From Sparassis latifolia (lineage: Eukaryota > Basidiomycota > Agaricomycetes > Polyporales > Sparassidaceae): a stretch of 64,000 nucleotides of DNA. Both the position numbers and the translations under genes were made by a program. The stretch lies in contig CM031557.1 in assembly GCA_018466975.1 (NCBI GenBank), positions 1,488,001 through 1,552,000 of the forward strand, in the 5' to 3' direction. The notes under the pieces are model-generated. The model did no database searches. It was not told the DNA's origin and saw only the letters and a program-made list of their open reading frames with translations. Below, one piece after another: positions 12,299-24,867 of this stretch (position 1 is the first letter of the stretch; the number at the start of each line of letters is the position of its first letter).

Positions 12299-14548
12299 TT
12301 GCGAAGCATAAAGTATGTACACCACCCATGTAGGCGAGAGTTTTGTGGCGTAGAGTAAAATATTTCCCAATTTGGAAGGAGGGAGGGAGGGAGGGTAACC
12401 TCCGAATCCTTATCTGGGTTTCTCGACCTGCGGTAAGAAACTGAGAACCCGGAGCCCTCTTGGTAAGAGATCTGGTTTTCCAATAGCATGATATAGCACA
12501 GAGGCACCAATCAATTCTGGACAGTGCTGAATTAATGACAAATAAGCTTTGCAAATTTTCTGAGATTTTGAATATCTTATATGATATAATGACCTGTTTA
12601 AAAGAGCTCACCAAAGTTCAAGATCTGCAAAGTTACAACTTGTCAGTGCTCTCAGAACTTCTGTTGAAACTACTTACCACAATACCCTCAAGATCTTAAC
12701 AGAAAGCTGTACCACACACAATGTTAGAACCCACAGGCTACTCTTGATGTCTCTGCAAAAACAGTGCTAAGACTGAGATGTGATGATCAGTGTGTAATTC
12801 CATTCTAATGGTTATCAGCTTGTTACTACATAGGATGAACATCATACACATTTGTGCACAACTTACATTACTGATATTGCAAGTAATTCTTTGAGCAAAT
12901 AAAATAATGCTGCATCAATGCAGGCCTGAAGTTATCCATGCTCACTTCATGTACAGGGCCTGCATCATCAACCAGCTGAAGTAAATGCACGGATGGCCTC
13001 AGAAACTCTAGACAAATAACATGCACTTCAATCTGACCGATGAGCTGCATATTTCATTTCTAAGAACTCATATTGTCACCACCTTCAACAAAGTAAACAT
13101 TGTGAGTATGCTACACCTTTTCAGTCTCAGTCAGTCAGCACACCTGCCTACTCAGCTAGTCTAGGTTCTGACACGCCTCCTTGTCGAGAGGTCGGACAAT
13201 TTAGACAGAGTTGTAATTTTACTAGTGGTTGATAACACTGAGTCACAAATTTTTGTGATCTCACGTAATGTACCTATTCCAACAAATCTGTTGAAGACTT
13301 TCTGCAGTTATTCTTTACTGCAGTTTCCCCACCTGGCATGCACGGGGTGTGTGATAGTGCACAGGTGATAGCAAGATCGTATCTGCTAGAGTTGATGATG
13401 CAGAAGGTGTAGAGATTTCTGCGTAGGAGACTAATCACAACAAATCAAATCTCAGGCTGCTTGGACTACCATAAAGCATATGACATAGCCATGAACACAG
13501 AGAAAGTGTTAACTTGTCTACATGCACCTCGGGGTGACATACTGTGGCAAAACAGATGAACGGGGACATTGAAAGGACAGAAACACGATGTGCTGGACAT
13601 GATTTACAGATGCATTGTGGGAGCACGTGACATGCCAGATCGGCAATCACAACCCACAATGGACCTCTTAGTAAGACCCCCCCTCTAGATAGCAGACGTC
13701 AGACATGGATATCTGAGGCACGAAGGTTGAAGCAAAGTGGCTACAACTGCCTTTGGGAGACTATACTCAGCATACATTGGCAAAATGAGGTGCCCATCCC
13801 TAAGCCTAATGGTGCTCTCCGATTGGAGAAACTCCCAAAGTGCTGCCTACAGGGCGCCACCAACTGTGTGATAAGGCACAGCATACTAGTACATCATACA
13901 GTACAGACGAGAATGGACGTACCGTCTATGACGAAAAGTAGAAACAGTCGAAACTCTCATCCCACTCACAATGATCCTGCCTTCCTCGTGAATATACTTT
14001 ACCCTTAATCTAAGATTATGAGGGGTGATCTAGGTAAAATGCTGGATCACATATATCCACAATTCTGTAGAGTCATGATTTGCCACAATAATGCTGAACT
14101 CTGTGGAACATACCTTGGCAGCTTCGCCCGCGACATAGACTTGGCACCCGTCATCAACCTGAAGTGTACATTGTACTCCTCTACGAACCTGTCATAGCGC
14201 TTGACGGTGGCATCGAGACAAAATAGAAGCACCTGCTAAGATACCATCTAGAGAGATGTAGGCCATCACAAAAAGGTGCGGAACTTGGAATGCCCTTATA
14301 TCGCAATAGAATGCCATTAGAATGGATAAAATCATCAGAATGACCGGAATGAATAAAATGGCATTAAGCCTTAACAATGAAGTGTTAGAAGTTTAATAGA
14401 ATGCCAATAAAATCACATAGTATATCAGTTCCAACGGGTGAAAGTATATTGCTTCTTAGAATGTCCAGAATGCTTGCGCCTGCTGCCGGTACAGTATCCA
14501 GGCTGCTTGCTGCAATTTGCTCCATGCCTCGTATATCAGAGGATACAA
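12299..14548. other. Non-coding or decayed DNA, no gene supported
   Basis: Contains a G-rich tract at 12376-12400. A stretch at 13380-14010 looks like degraded coding sequence on the plus strand (GCLDYHKAYDIA near 13450; a 93-codon frame at 13727-14008), interrupted by many stops and not assigned to any family. A short repeat of AATGCCATTAGAATG type occurs at 14290-14410. Confidence 0.35.
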
Positions 14549-15118
14549 CTAGAGATGACAGGGATAAAGCATATATATTTTGGGGCTATAAGGTACATGG
14601 GTACATGCCTTCACGCTGTGGTACATGCATGCAATGAGTCGGAAACTCCATATGCGTGCTGACAGCGGTGGCAAGTAGGCCGTGATTGCAGCGAGCCCGA
14701 AACTGCAAGGGTGCATCGAACTACACAAATGGCCAGCGGTGCACTGCATACAGTTGGGGATACGTTCAAGCATGTCGGTGAGTGACAAATCACCTTCGAT
14801 AAGAGGGAACTCATAGGGTCGTGGGTAGCACAGGAGTGCCGCCGGCACTGCGAGGGTCACATGGAGGGGCAGGTGTCCTTTGCGTAGGTATTCTGCCAGG
14901 TACCGCCAGAGGATCTGGAAGCTGTCCTGCACCGTGCACATGGGCCGTGACATGCAGGGAACGTCGAACAAGTGCTGCAATAAGTTGTGCTTGAGTGTTG
15001 GCTGCCGTGTTGGTGCTGGCCGGTGGGGTGCCACTGTAGGAGACTTGGTGCTGCAGTGGGCATTGCAAGAACCAGTACATGTTAGCATCCGCGCGGGAGC
15101 GCCACTGATGCTGAGCAC
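14549..15118 (-). other. Open frame of 189 codons, doubtful gene
   Basis: The minus frame contains a plausible protein-like middle (PMCTVQDSFQILWRYLAEYL, then LLCYPRPYEF and GDLSLTDMLERIPNC). I recognise no family, no neighbouring exon joins cleanly, and two other minus frames overlap it. It may be a decayed gene exon. Confidence 0.2.
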
Positions 15119-16479
15119 ACGAAGGGGATGATGCAGAGACAGTGACCTTGCAAGGGACCTTCACGAGTGCCGTATGATGTGCAGTGAGAGGCGGCACTGT
15201 GGACCTGTAGCCAGTGTATGAAACGTTGAGGTTGAGCTTCGCACAGAAAACTAGACGAATGGCTTCGTGATGTCAGGTACCCAGAGGCGCAGTAAGTGAC
15301 TAGTCACCGCAAACCCTGTTGAAGCCACAGACTCGCTGTGGTGGCAGTGAGCGTCGCTTGGAGGTTATTCTTCGTGTATGTCTTTAATTAAGATCCATCA
15401 GAGGGCGACACAGAAGGACTGCGGCCAGTGTATGGAAATTTGATGAAGAGTCTTGCATAGAGCACGCTGCACTCATGATTGATCCTGATGTATAGCCCCG
15501 GATGTATTCTTGCTTCTAGTGTTGCAATGTCCCAATGATGCGCTAGGGTATTCAGCAAGATGCTTGAGTCCGATCCATGGGCACGAGTCACCGCGCGAGA
15601 ATATAAGACACTTGCAGCTCTGAGAAGCCTCAAGCCGTTCGAGCATATAGGTAGAGACTATATTATGGCCAAGAAAAAGAAACAAGGTAGGACAGGTGTC
15701 GCAGTCCACGAGCGTGCAGACGACTAAGATGAATTTGCGGAGCCGCCGTGCGAGATTCCGACAGATACAGTAAGGCTGACCGGAATGCACCTTGATCAGG
15801 AGAAAATGTTGATTTAAGGTCGACATCTTGCTGAAATGACAAGGTTATCTAGAGAAGAACCACCGACAACGGTGGCGAAGGTTGAAGGGAGGCAGCAGCA
15901 CCGGGAACGGCAAGAGATGCTGTGGAGTTTACAGTTATCGGAAGTAGCCGGGAGTCGGACGTAAGTCACGACGTTCAGAGGCAGGGAGGACGAAAAGGCT
16001 TTAGAACATCGTACACCAATCCCAAGGAGATTCGAAGGCGGGCGGAACGAGATTCGAAGGCGCCGAAATCTCGCGTTTCCAGTAGAAGGTATAACATTAT
16101 TTGTTACGTTATTACACGATCCTAATTCCATTACAATCCGGTTACAATGGATAAAATTATTCTATCACTCAAAATGGATAACATCTGGCCGCGCTTTTTG
16201 TGAAGTAGTATCGTTAATTCCAGTGGGCAACGAGCACAGTTTAACTCGAAGTCGAGTGGCACGACACGAGGCGAAGGTACCTGGTAAGCAGAGTCGCGTC
16301 AGGCTGCGTGACGCGCTGTGTGGCACGGGTTCGTCGCGACAATGTGAGACAATTTACAAAACAAGTTCGCCTACTATGGCCCTATGCTACAACTAACACA
16401 AATGCGCTACAGGTACTTCTAATATACCAGAATATACCAGAGAAATAATACACCGTACAGTAGACCTACAGACCAAATG
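15119..16479. other. No gene supported
   Basis: Minus frames at 15473-15826 and 15814-16131 are open but carry no motif I know. The 3' flank of the DUF1769 gene occupies the right part. Around 16100-16180 the sequence is AT-rich with TTACGTTATTACAC-like runs. Confidence 0.35.
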
Positions 16480-17545
16480 TCAATCCAGCTTCTTGCTATC
16501 GTCCGCATCGTCCGTTAAGCCCTCAGAGTGCTCCGCCAGTGAGCCATCTTCCTCGACCCGTTCGATTACAACACACCAGAATACACGCCCCCAAGGTTTC
16601 CCGTTCGCTCCCTGGCCATCACGAACGCGTTCACAGCACACGAACCGTACCGGCTGGCCGTCCCAGTACTTCATGATGTCTATCGAGATCCCGCCGGGAA
16701 TGCGTAAGTCTATGCCCTTCGGACTGAAGTACAGGTGGCGGTGGCAAAAGTCTACCGTGATAAGATCCTAAATTACACGATGTGCTGAGACGTGAGGCTA
16801 GAGAAACAAACAGGTGGACGTACATCAGGCCCAAATATAACGCCCTGCCTATGCGCGCGATTCCGGAAATGTGTACGCCGCTTTTCGTTGTTCTTGCTCT
16901 CCATCGGCCGCGCGGCGCTGCTGCGCCCGTCAGCAGTACACAGCGCGGACGTGTCTTCGCCGGTAGGGTGTTCTGGGGGGAATGGTGGTGGTTGACCTTC
17001 CCTTTCTACCCGTTGGTGCCGGAGATACGGCATGGTCGCAATGAGGGGCGAGAATGCCCACGGCTTAGTTTTCGACGCGAGGTCCTGGTCGAGCGTCGGA
17101 TCTCGGAACCTGTTATGGAGTGAAAATGAGTGGTACGTGCTGAAGCGGATGGCAGAAGACACACTGCATGAATTTCACTGCTGCGCTGAACCCCCACGGT
17201 AGCTTAAGCGGCCTATCGAAGGTGTTGCCGAACAAGATGTCGTCTGCAGAATAACTCTGCAGAAATCGTCCTAGTTACCGCATACACGGTTCAGTTTTTG
17301 AACGCATATAGCGAGCCAGAAAACGTACCCTGCATCTGAATGCTCCATGTAATTCCCTTTCTCTCTTCAGCCTCGAAGTACGAGCTCTCATTGACCTTAC
17401 CGCAATGGTCTGCGAAGCCCTTGATGAACACGGCAACCTGGCCCTCGAATAGCTCGCTACTGATATGCACAGGGGTATGGGAGTTCGCACAGACTGGGTA
17501 CAACTCTTCGAGAGATGGTCCGGCGAGAACGCGGAGGCGAGGCAT
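16480..17545 (-). CDS. DUF1769 (UPF0590-like) family protein of unknown function
   Basis: Four exons join in phase: 17545-17329, 17270-17165, 17109-16824 and 16767-16480, with short GT..AG introns (58, 55 and 56 nt). The 298-residue product begins MPRLRVLAGPSLEELYPVCA and has FEGQVAVFIKGF, GITWSIQMQGRFLQSYSADD, DDILFGNTFDRPLKLPWG, SKTKPWAFSPLIATMPYL, GPDDLITVDFCHRHLYFSPK and DGQPVRFVCCERV followed by FWCVVIERV, all typical of DUF1769 proteins. The length is usual for the family. The family is found across fungi and has no assigned reaction that I know; a cytosolic soluble protein is likely, since no signal or membrane segment is seen. The start is the ATG at 17545 rather than the earlier in-frame ATG at 17647, because family members begin MPRLRV. 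The poorly conserved tail is acidic. It stands alone between unrelated genes. Confidence 0.88.
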
Positions 17546-18203
17546 TCTTCTACACAGGAATCTAATCGCAATACCACCGAGAAGCACGGCCGAAGGAACG
17601 AAGTAGAGTAGCCCTGCTACACAACAGTGTGAAAGGTGTGACTGCAATCGAGGAAAAGTATTAGTGCGTAAACGTCGATGCCCGGCTAATAATCATAATT
17701 CGCCACCTCTCATTCGCTCGTGATCGCCTACCACTTTGAGGAGCTTCTGTAGCTTCGTTCAACAAAATCGGGGCTGTCGACGTTGGGGGATATCGAATAA
17801 ACATCGAGAAAGGTGTGTCTGAGATCTGAGATCTATATAGTCTTGGTATGCTGCGTAAAGATCGCCGCAACTTGATTGCCAAGCCAGTTAAATTAGTGAG
17901 GGTACCAAACACAGCATCGATATCTCGAATTTCAGAAGACGAGCCTGCGTACGATAGGTCATATCGGTCTGTGCTATGTGGCGTAATAATAATTGGTTCT
18001 ACGATAAAATATTCACTGCGAACTATCCACCGAAAGCAATCAGTAAAAAGCACCAAGCCCAAAAAAAGCCTCGACAAATGAAGCCAAATAGACAGCCTAA
18101 AACCGAGGGGACTACAGTATTAGTGTCCTCGTACGGCGCAGCACCACAATCCGCACAACTTCACAAAAGCCCAAAAAGCCCAGTCCATATGAGTATCATA
18201 CCG
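17546..18203. other. Intergenic, no gene supported
   Basis: Upstream of the DUF1769 gene and downstream of the DUF7729 gene. A 138-codon minus frame at 17661-18077 is open but unrecognised and overlaps low-complexity sequence. Confidence 0.35.
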
Positions 18204-19873
18204 TCATGAAGCGAGCGTTCCAGTCATCGCCACCAACAGCGCCATAATCGTCCACAGGGTAGCACTCCAAACAGGCGTAGCAGCGTTCTTGTTCGTCACA
18301 GTCGCAACCTCCTGCACAAAACCCTGCCCGCACACCGCGTTCACGATCTCCGCCGCATGCTCGTACGTCTCCTCCAGGCCCGTCACGTTCCCAATATAAG
18401 AGACATATTCCCCCATCAGCATCTGCGTGCATCGTGTGCAGCTCGGGACGGACGAGTTCGGGAGCGGGGAGCCTTGTGGCAGCAAGTAAAGATACATGTT
18501 CGCCGCGTTTCCGCCTGCTACGGCGTCGATGTAGCAATATGTATCTGTCGTCGAGTTCGACAGGCATCCCGCCCTCCGCATCATTGCGTACGACTGAAGG
18601 CCTGGATAGCAAGAATGATGTCAGCCACTCAGGAGAGACTACCACCAAAAAATCACGGACGAACCTTGCAATGTGGTCGTCGCCATGACGTTGTTGAGCT
18701 TGAGCTCTGTCGCGCAGGACGCCTCCATCGTCTCCGCAAACCAGTCTATGTTTGCCGTGCACTGGTCCTCGCTGACGTCCGTATTGCAGGTGCCCCATAC
18801 AATTGTATTCAGAAGGGTAATGTTCGACTGGGCCTGCGCACGGGAGTCAATCACGTAGACTCATAGAACCAGAAATGAACAGGGAGGATGACAATGACCA
18901 CATCCAAGATTTTAGCAATCGGAACAGAAAAATTCGCCACAGCAAATGCAGGGGAAATTAAGACTATCTTCATCCTGTTACACTATGACATAACTGCAAG
19001 CTACGGCCTGAAGATACAGCAGAGTAAACGGAACGAATTGGGGAATCCCATGCGTTGGAGGGAAATTCATCTCATGCGTATGCGAGTCAAACATGGCGAT
19101 CACCCGTAGTGCAATAGGTGACTATGACAATAGAGGGACAAACGAACCTGAATGAACGCCGAAGAGCTCTGCAGGAGCATTCCAAAGGACCTACACTCGC
19201 GGAAAGTCTCCGTCTGTGTCATATTGACGAAGAATTCCTGGCAACTTTCTGTAGAGAAATTCTGCGAGAGCGTAGTATCCAACGGCTGTGGAAATGGCGT
19301 GGGGAGTACTGGGGGAACCACGGGGATAGTCGGATATACGGGGCTATGGGATGCGGACGAGGATGGCGACGCAGTCGCAGACGAACCTGTGGAGGATGGC
19401 GACATAGCCAGAGCGGACGAGATGGAGAACGACAACGATTCCGTCTCGGCAGGTGCTTGGAAGTCAGGTTCTGGGTGTCGCTTGTGTGGCTGCCAATTCG
19501 ATATCGTCGCCGCCCAAGTCGTCCAGTCTTGCGAAGACTGATCGGGCGAGAGCGCATCGAACGCTGTGGGGTGAGACAGGTAACGCGTGGATACTGTCAC
19601 GAGCACGAGAACAACGGGTACAAGAAGGATAGTCCATCGCGTGCGATGGCCTGTGCGACGCTTCGATGCGGCGGGAAGGTGGTACAGCTCTTCGCCGGAG
19701 AGCTGCTTCGGCTGTGCTGGTGATGAACCGGGCGTGAAGGGGGGCGTGCTGGCGGGCGAAGGTGAGAGCGAAGAAGAGCTGGATGGAGTCGCTGGTGATG
19801 GATCTCTTGGGTATGCGGTCTGAGGTTCACGCCGGATACGTTTGGGAGCGGGGGAGGCAGGGGGCGTAAACAT
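18204..19873 (-). CDS. DUF7729-type membrane/secretory protein
   Basis: Three exons join in phase: 19873-19148, 18833-18665 and 18601-18204, giving 430 residues. The first intron is long for this genome (314 nt), the second is 63 nt. The N-terminus is Ser/Pro-rich and cytosolic-looking, followed by one membrane segment near residues 79-100 (WTILLVPVVLVLVTVSTRYL), then a Ser/Pro-rich stalk. The conserved part has NFSTESCQEFFVNMTQT, FGMLLQSSSAFIQAQSNIT, LNTIVWGTCNTDVSEDQC, YAMMRRAGCLSNSTTDTYC, YLLPQGSPLPNSSVPSCTRC and a C-terminal hydrophobic tail (LWTIMALLVAMTG). The many paired Cys and N-glycosylation sites point to an extracellular or lumenal domain. The family is common in Agaricomycetes with no known activity. 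Type II topology and a possible GPI or tail anchor are inference. A small exon inside the long intron cannot be excluded. Confidence 0.82.
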
Positions 19874-22720
19874 CTTAAGAAGGGTAGCCTGGCAGATTCA
19901 GAGCACGTTCAGAATGTCCAGGGCAAAGGAGCGTGGCTTGAAACGAATGAATGCTGGTTCGCAGATGCGAATAACTCTGCAATAGATAGGACGTCAGTAT
20001 AGGCGTCGATTGACCGACTGCACAGCGAGAAATTGACACCCTCAGCACCTGTGGTGAGGGGGAGTACAGAGGAGAAACGCACAACTTAAGGGCCAAGGTC
20101 AAAAGGTAAAGGCACCTGCTGAGCGGCAAAGGTGCGACATCGACGAACACTGGCGCCGTGTTCTCAGCGCCGACTGCCACAGTGCTGCTCTGGACTGTCA
20201 AAAGTTATTCAGTTCCCAGGTACATGCGCACCAAAATGAGGTGATCTCGGGCTCTATAGCGGTTCGTTCTTGACCCGAATCAACACCGGAATCAAAATTC
20301 CGGGAGTTACACCAAAAAATATGGGGAGGACATTATCGGACATCAACCAGAGAAATGACTCATTAGTTGAAACCACAAAGCGGCAATCATCGCTGTTTAA
20401 AAGATCCTTTGTTCGTTCAAGTAGCTGAAGAATATGTTTAGCGCCAGGGAGACCCCCAGAAATAACCACATGCGATCTGCCCTGAGGGCCTCGACTCCGG
20501 GCCTCACGAAACCGGGTTTGACATCATACAGTAGCGTACATCTGAGGAGAATTTCTATCCAGAGCGGTGTATCTGATGCACTCCGAACTGAAAATGATGA
20601 AGCAAGTTTCGTCGAAATGCGTCTATCGTTTTCGACTTAGCTGGAACATATCGTTTCTGCAACAAGGGATGAACACCTTGTGATATTGTCCTGGTCTCTG
20701 AGAATATCAGAGGTGATATGATGTTACAGTCATAACAGCCTCGAGGTAAACACAAACAAAGGATAGGATCCTGTATCATTCTGAGTCGAAGACCGAACCT
20801 AGCAGCGCTTGCTGTCATCAGACGAGGTATCCAATAAGAAAAAAGCCAGTGCGGGCACTGCAGAGTATATTCACTCAGATCAGGGAGCGTCAAAAATGGT
20901 GGTAAGACTCATCGCTAACACATCAACAGGTCAGACGTGAATGAACGGCACAGCAAGTACTTGAAATTGCGCTAACCGCAAGTGACGAACGAGACAGAAC
21001 TTTGGCGCACCCACCACTAAGCACTCGCTACTGCTCACAGGTCTCGAGTGACTAGTGACTCGGTGGGATAAGATCCGCGGTGACCGCAGGTTCAGCTAGC
21101 AGCACTCAGGCGACATCTAAGGTTGGATAAGCTAGCGAGCGCTGTGGAAATACTTTCATCCACCGAAGAGCTTCGCATCGCGAGGACGACCAGAATGTGC
21201 ATGTGAGGCGACGCAGTGAACAAGCTCCCACGAGCATTCAACCTTACGATGCAATGATTCTTCGTGAGAAGGCGGCAAAGCTGGGAATCCGACGAAGGTT
21301 CAAGGCCAAATTAAGATGAACAAAAGATGAACAAAAGAAACAGCAAGGGGAAGCCCGACGAGAATATATGGATACTTGGGAAGGCTGCCCAAATTCTGTA
21401 TGTCCACGGGAGAACGCCACCTCAGTCCTTGGGATGTGCACCGGAGGCTGCACAATCATGATGCGCAGGTTCCCAAGGTCGTGCTTCGCACAGTACATTT
21501 GAGGGCAGCGTGTCATTGGGCCAGACCTAGAATTCAGGTGCACTCACACAGTACTTCTGATTCTGAACTTTTCCAATTCGAGATACGATTCGGGAATAAC
21601 AAGCAACAACACAATGGGTGGACGCCGCGTTGGTCTGCATCGCCCTCACAGCTTGGTTCTTCGTGAAGAGAAAAGAACGTACTTTAGTCTGGGACAGTAC
21701 GACGTAGGCTTCCTCGCATTCAGCACCGCGTCCGCCAGAAGTGCGATGGCGCATATTAAACGACTCATTGAAAGGGAGTATTTACTGACTGCGCACGATG
21801 GCCTGGGTGGAATTTGCGTTTCACTGCCAGATCTTGGACTGAGTTGTATCCCATAGCGATGAAGCCCTGACGACGAATTATTCTGCATGTATTGGCTACA
21901 AGGCAGGGCATGCAAAATAACGAAGTGATTACCTTCAACCTCCGCAGATTGAGGACACAGGGGATCGCGCACCATTGCACAATCTGCAACGGCTGCGGGA
22001 ATGCATTTGTTATTGCATCTCGATAACCGCGACGACACGATACTCTGGAACACAAGTGGACACAGCGTTTGGGACTTGGACGCGTGAATCAATCTTCGTT
22101 GTATGATACTCACCTCGGATACCCGTTCTTGCTCGGAGATCGGAGTCGACGACTCGCAATGCGCTCGGGGGAGGATCTGGGGTCGTCCAGTGACCTCACA
22201 CTTACCGCCAGGAACGCTTGGCACTGTTTCGAATACAGCGCTCACAACTCGTCCGAGTTGGACTTGGAAGCAGCAGGAAGAGCTGTATAGATCAAAAATG
22301 GTGCATCGAATTCCGCCACATGATATCCCTCCGACATGTTCGGCCCCTGACCTTGGATAGCGGATGATGGCCCACACAACTACACAGTCAGAAGTAGCAC
22401 AATCTGCGTCCATGTGTCGATGTACATCCGATTTTGTCTCCGAGGAAATTGCTTGTTTTCACATCCTCAAGATATCCGGAGTTGAGCTGTAAACTAGAGT
22501 TGTCTTAATATATGTCCACCTTGCAATGTACAAACGCCCTGTCAGTACGCCTAAACTTGCAAGTGATGACACTCACCGCTTAGCATATTGCAGATCTGGG
22601 GGACGTTTGACTCATGCAATGTCCAAATCCACATGCAGAAGACACACCGATAGCCTAAGCCAGCAGCAGTGCCAGTATAATCAGTACGATATAACTTACA
22701 TCCAAAGCCTAATCCCCGCA
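19874..22720. other. Long stretch without a confident gene; possible decayed multi-exon gene on minus strand
   Basis: A 255-codon minus frame (22413-21646) and adjoining frames to 21244 are open, and good donor-like sites occur, such as CCGAG|GTGAGTATC near 22115. Fragments such as SEGYHVAEFDAPFLIYTALP (about 22340) and CNNKCIPAAVADCAMVRDPL (about 22000) look protein-like but lie in different frames, and I could not assemble a model or name a family. The 19874-21240 part shows nothing. Confidence 0.3.
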
Positions 22721-24128
22721 TCACAACTCCTCACCCTCGCGCGCCCCAAAGCTCGTGCTGAGCCTCGCATCATATCTTCGGAGAAGTAGCCTGTCCAGCC
22801 ACCCGCCCAGGGGAAACGGCTTGCGCCACTGATTGTGGAGGTGCACCGAAAATACCTTGGCGAGGGCCCTGTCTAGCCCCCCGCCCTCCTCCCTGCCGTA
22901 GCCCAGCGTCCACTGCCCGTTGACAGGGTCCTGCTCGAACGGGTCGGGCAGTCGGTTGTCGAACCGGCACGAGCGTGCGTCGGTGAAGCACCATGGTAGT
23001 ACTTTGAATGGCGGAATAGACTCAGCCGTGAGCCGCCGCCAGAGTTTAAGATAGAGGAGGGCACCCCAGTCGGTCGAGCCCTCTCGTGGGGGTCGCGAGT
23101 TTAACATGATGTTGAAGGCTTCGCAGAGATAGGGCGAGTGCTCGTGAAAGCGCATCAGCGCACCATTGAAAGGCACGTAGATTTTGTCTGGTATTTCAAG
23201 TCAGCACAATACAAGACCGATGTGTGCGCAAAGACGCACCATAACAATCCCACTGTGTGACGAATTCATGCTCCAGCAGCGGTGCGAGATCTCTCGTCAA
23301 CAACGAGTCCATATCCACCCACACGCCCCCATATGCCCAAAGTACCAATAACCTGACCAAATCTCCGTCTATCCAGGCCTTCGTGTCCTGCACCCGCAGC
23401 AGCTCACTACCGTGTAGTACCGTCCCCCGCGCCAAGTCCTCATAGTTCACCACCTGCAAGACAAACGCGTCCGGAAAACGTCGCAGCCACCTCTGCAGGA
23501 TCGCGTTGTCCGACAGGTCTCCGTTAGACCATAGCACAAGGCGCGCGGTGTTCGTGTTCTGCGTTGCGAAGAACGACTTGAGCATCCACTCCTGGCGCTC
23601 GCCGAACGGCGCTAGGTCCGTCCGCCAATATGTGTGGTAGTGCACGCGCTCGTCGGGAAGTAACACCACGCCGTCGTGCGGCTCAGGCTCGATCGTCCCC
23701 GCGAAGTCGTAGCAGTCTACGCCTAGCCGTAGTGGGAGCCCCGCGTGCACCTCTGTTTTCTTCTGCCCGTGCAGAGCCGCGCTCAGGTTGTAGCGGGGCG
23801 AGACATTCTCTGGCCGAAAGCAGCCTGCGAGTGGGACGACTGTATTTATCTCCTGCTTCAGCCAGCCTCGCCAGTAGAAAGCTAGCTCAATGTGTGGCTC
23901 CCAGAGAATATAGCCGCCAAGGAGAACCAGGACGGCACACCCCAGGAAGATTTTGAAGAGCATGAGCACCGTCCGCGGACGGTGCAAGTTCCAGAGGGAT
24001 GAGTACCATCGCCGGCGGCGCGTTGGGTAGTAAGAGGGATCTGGAGAGGTTGAAGACGATAAGCTGTCTGCAGATGATCTTCGTGAGAGGGCGTGCAGCG
24101 GCAACCGGCCATAGTTCGCGCTCGACAT
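22721..24128 (-). CDS. GT32-type glycosyltransferase (DXD), type II membrane protein
   Basis: A sugar-transferring enzyme expected in the Golgi. Two exons join in phase: 24128-23240 and 23187-22721, with a 52-nt GT..AG intron, giving 451 residues. A basic cytosolic N-terminus is followed by one membrane anchor at about residues 55-78 (LMLFKIFLGCAVLVLLGGYI). The catalytic part has LVLWSNGDLSDNAILQRWL, then LARGTVLHGSELLRVQDTKA with AWIDGDLVRLLVLWAYGGVW, and the DXD sugar-nucleotide/metal motif WVDMDSLL near residue 270. After the splice site comes DKIYVPFNGALMRFHEHSPY. This order fits the DXD-containing family that includes OCH1-like mannosyltransferases and alpha-1,4-galactosyltransferases; the donor and acceptor cannot be told. 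The first ATG is used, since it gives a complete anchor. Transcribed the same way as DHH1 with ~740 bp between. Confidence 0.88.
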
Positions 24129-24867
24129 AGTAGTGAAAACGCCCGCAGACTCGGACGCCGTTGCTACTAGGCGTGTTATCCCACGAACTCTCTGGATGTG
24201 ACTGGCATTAGCAGCGAACGTCTAATTGACTTCGCGCATGAGAACATGCCTTCGTTCTATCTGCAAACTGTTCCGATGATAACCGTAGGCTACACCAGTC
24301 TTCGCGCCAGCAAAGGGACACAAGTGTCTCTGCTAGCTGCAGTACTCAGGTGGAAGGAAGGAGGAAGTTGTAATTTCGTAGTTGAAGCGCTTGGGCATGC
24401 AGGCGAAGCTGATAATTCGCTGTCTAACTCATGCACATCACCCAAGCAACATAAGACCAATCACGGGCATGCATTCTATCCACGTCAACATCTAGGCAAC
24501 AACTACAGCAGAAGGGGTAAGAGTAGGGGCGGTAATAGTGACACAAAGTAAACGGAATGTAGCCATAGAGAATAGATAGATGTCGAACACGCCGGATGTT
24601 GCAGTGGGATCGGGTGATCGATGGCGGGTGTCGTACCAGGCAAAGTGTGTAGGAGTGAGCGAGAGCCAATATGATACAGGAATGCCCTTCTGGTTGCGAT
24701 GTGTCCGCGAAGTCGGTGCGAATAAAGTCGTGCCTGGTATTTTGGTCTTAAAACCATCTCCCCTTCTCTTTCCCCTCCCACTACCACATCCTCGACCACC
24801 ACTTGCCCACCCTCACCCCTCTCCGCTCTCCTACATGTTCACCCACATACGATGTCCACTCAACAGT
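24129..24867. other. Intergenic between DHH1 and the glycosyltransferase
   Basis: No coding sequence seen. It should hold the DHH1 3' end and the glycosyltransferase promoter. A pyrimidine-rich run lies at 24755-24835. Confidence 0.5.

Noticed and set aside
5230..12420. Similar G-rich plus CCTTATCT blocks as terminal repeats of the large transposon
   Set aside because: The similarity is short and partly simple sequence, and no target duplication could be found beside them; the element ends remain unknown.
13380..14010. LINE-type reverse transcriptase remnant (DYHKAYD-like string)
   Set aside because: A single short resemblance with many stops and no second motif such as FADD; not enough to call.
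21646..22413. 255-codon minus-strand open frame as a gene
   Set aside because: No domain, composition is atypical, and better protein-like pieces lie in other frames of the same strand, so the long frame is likely chance.
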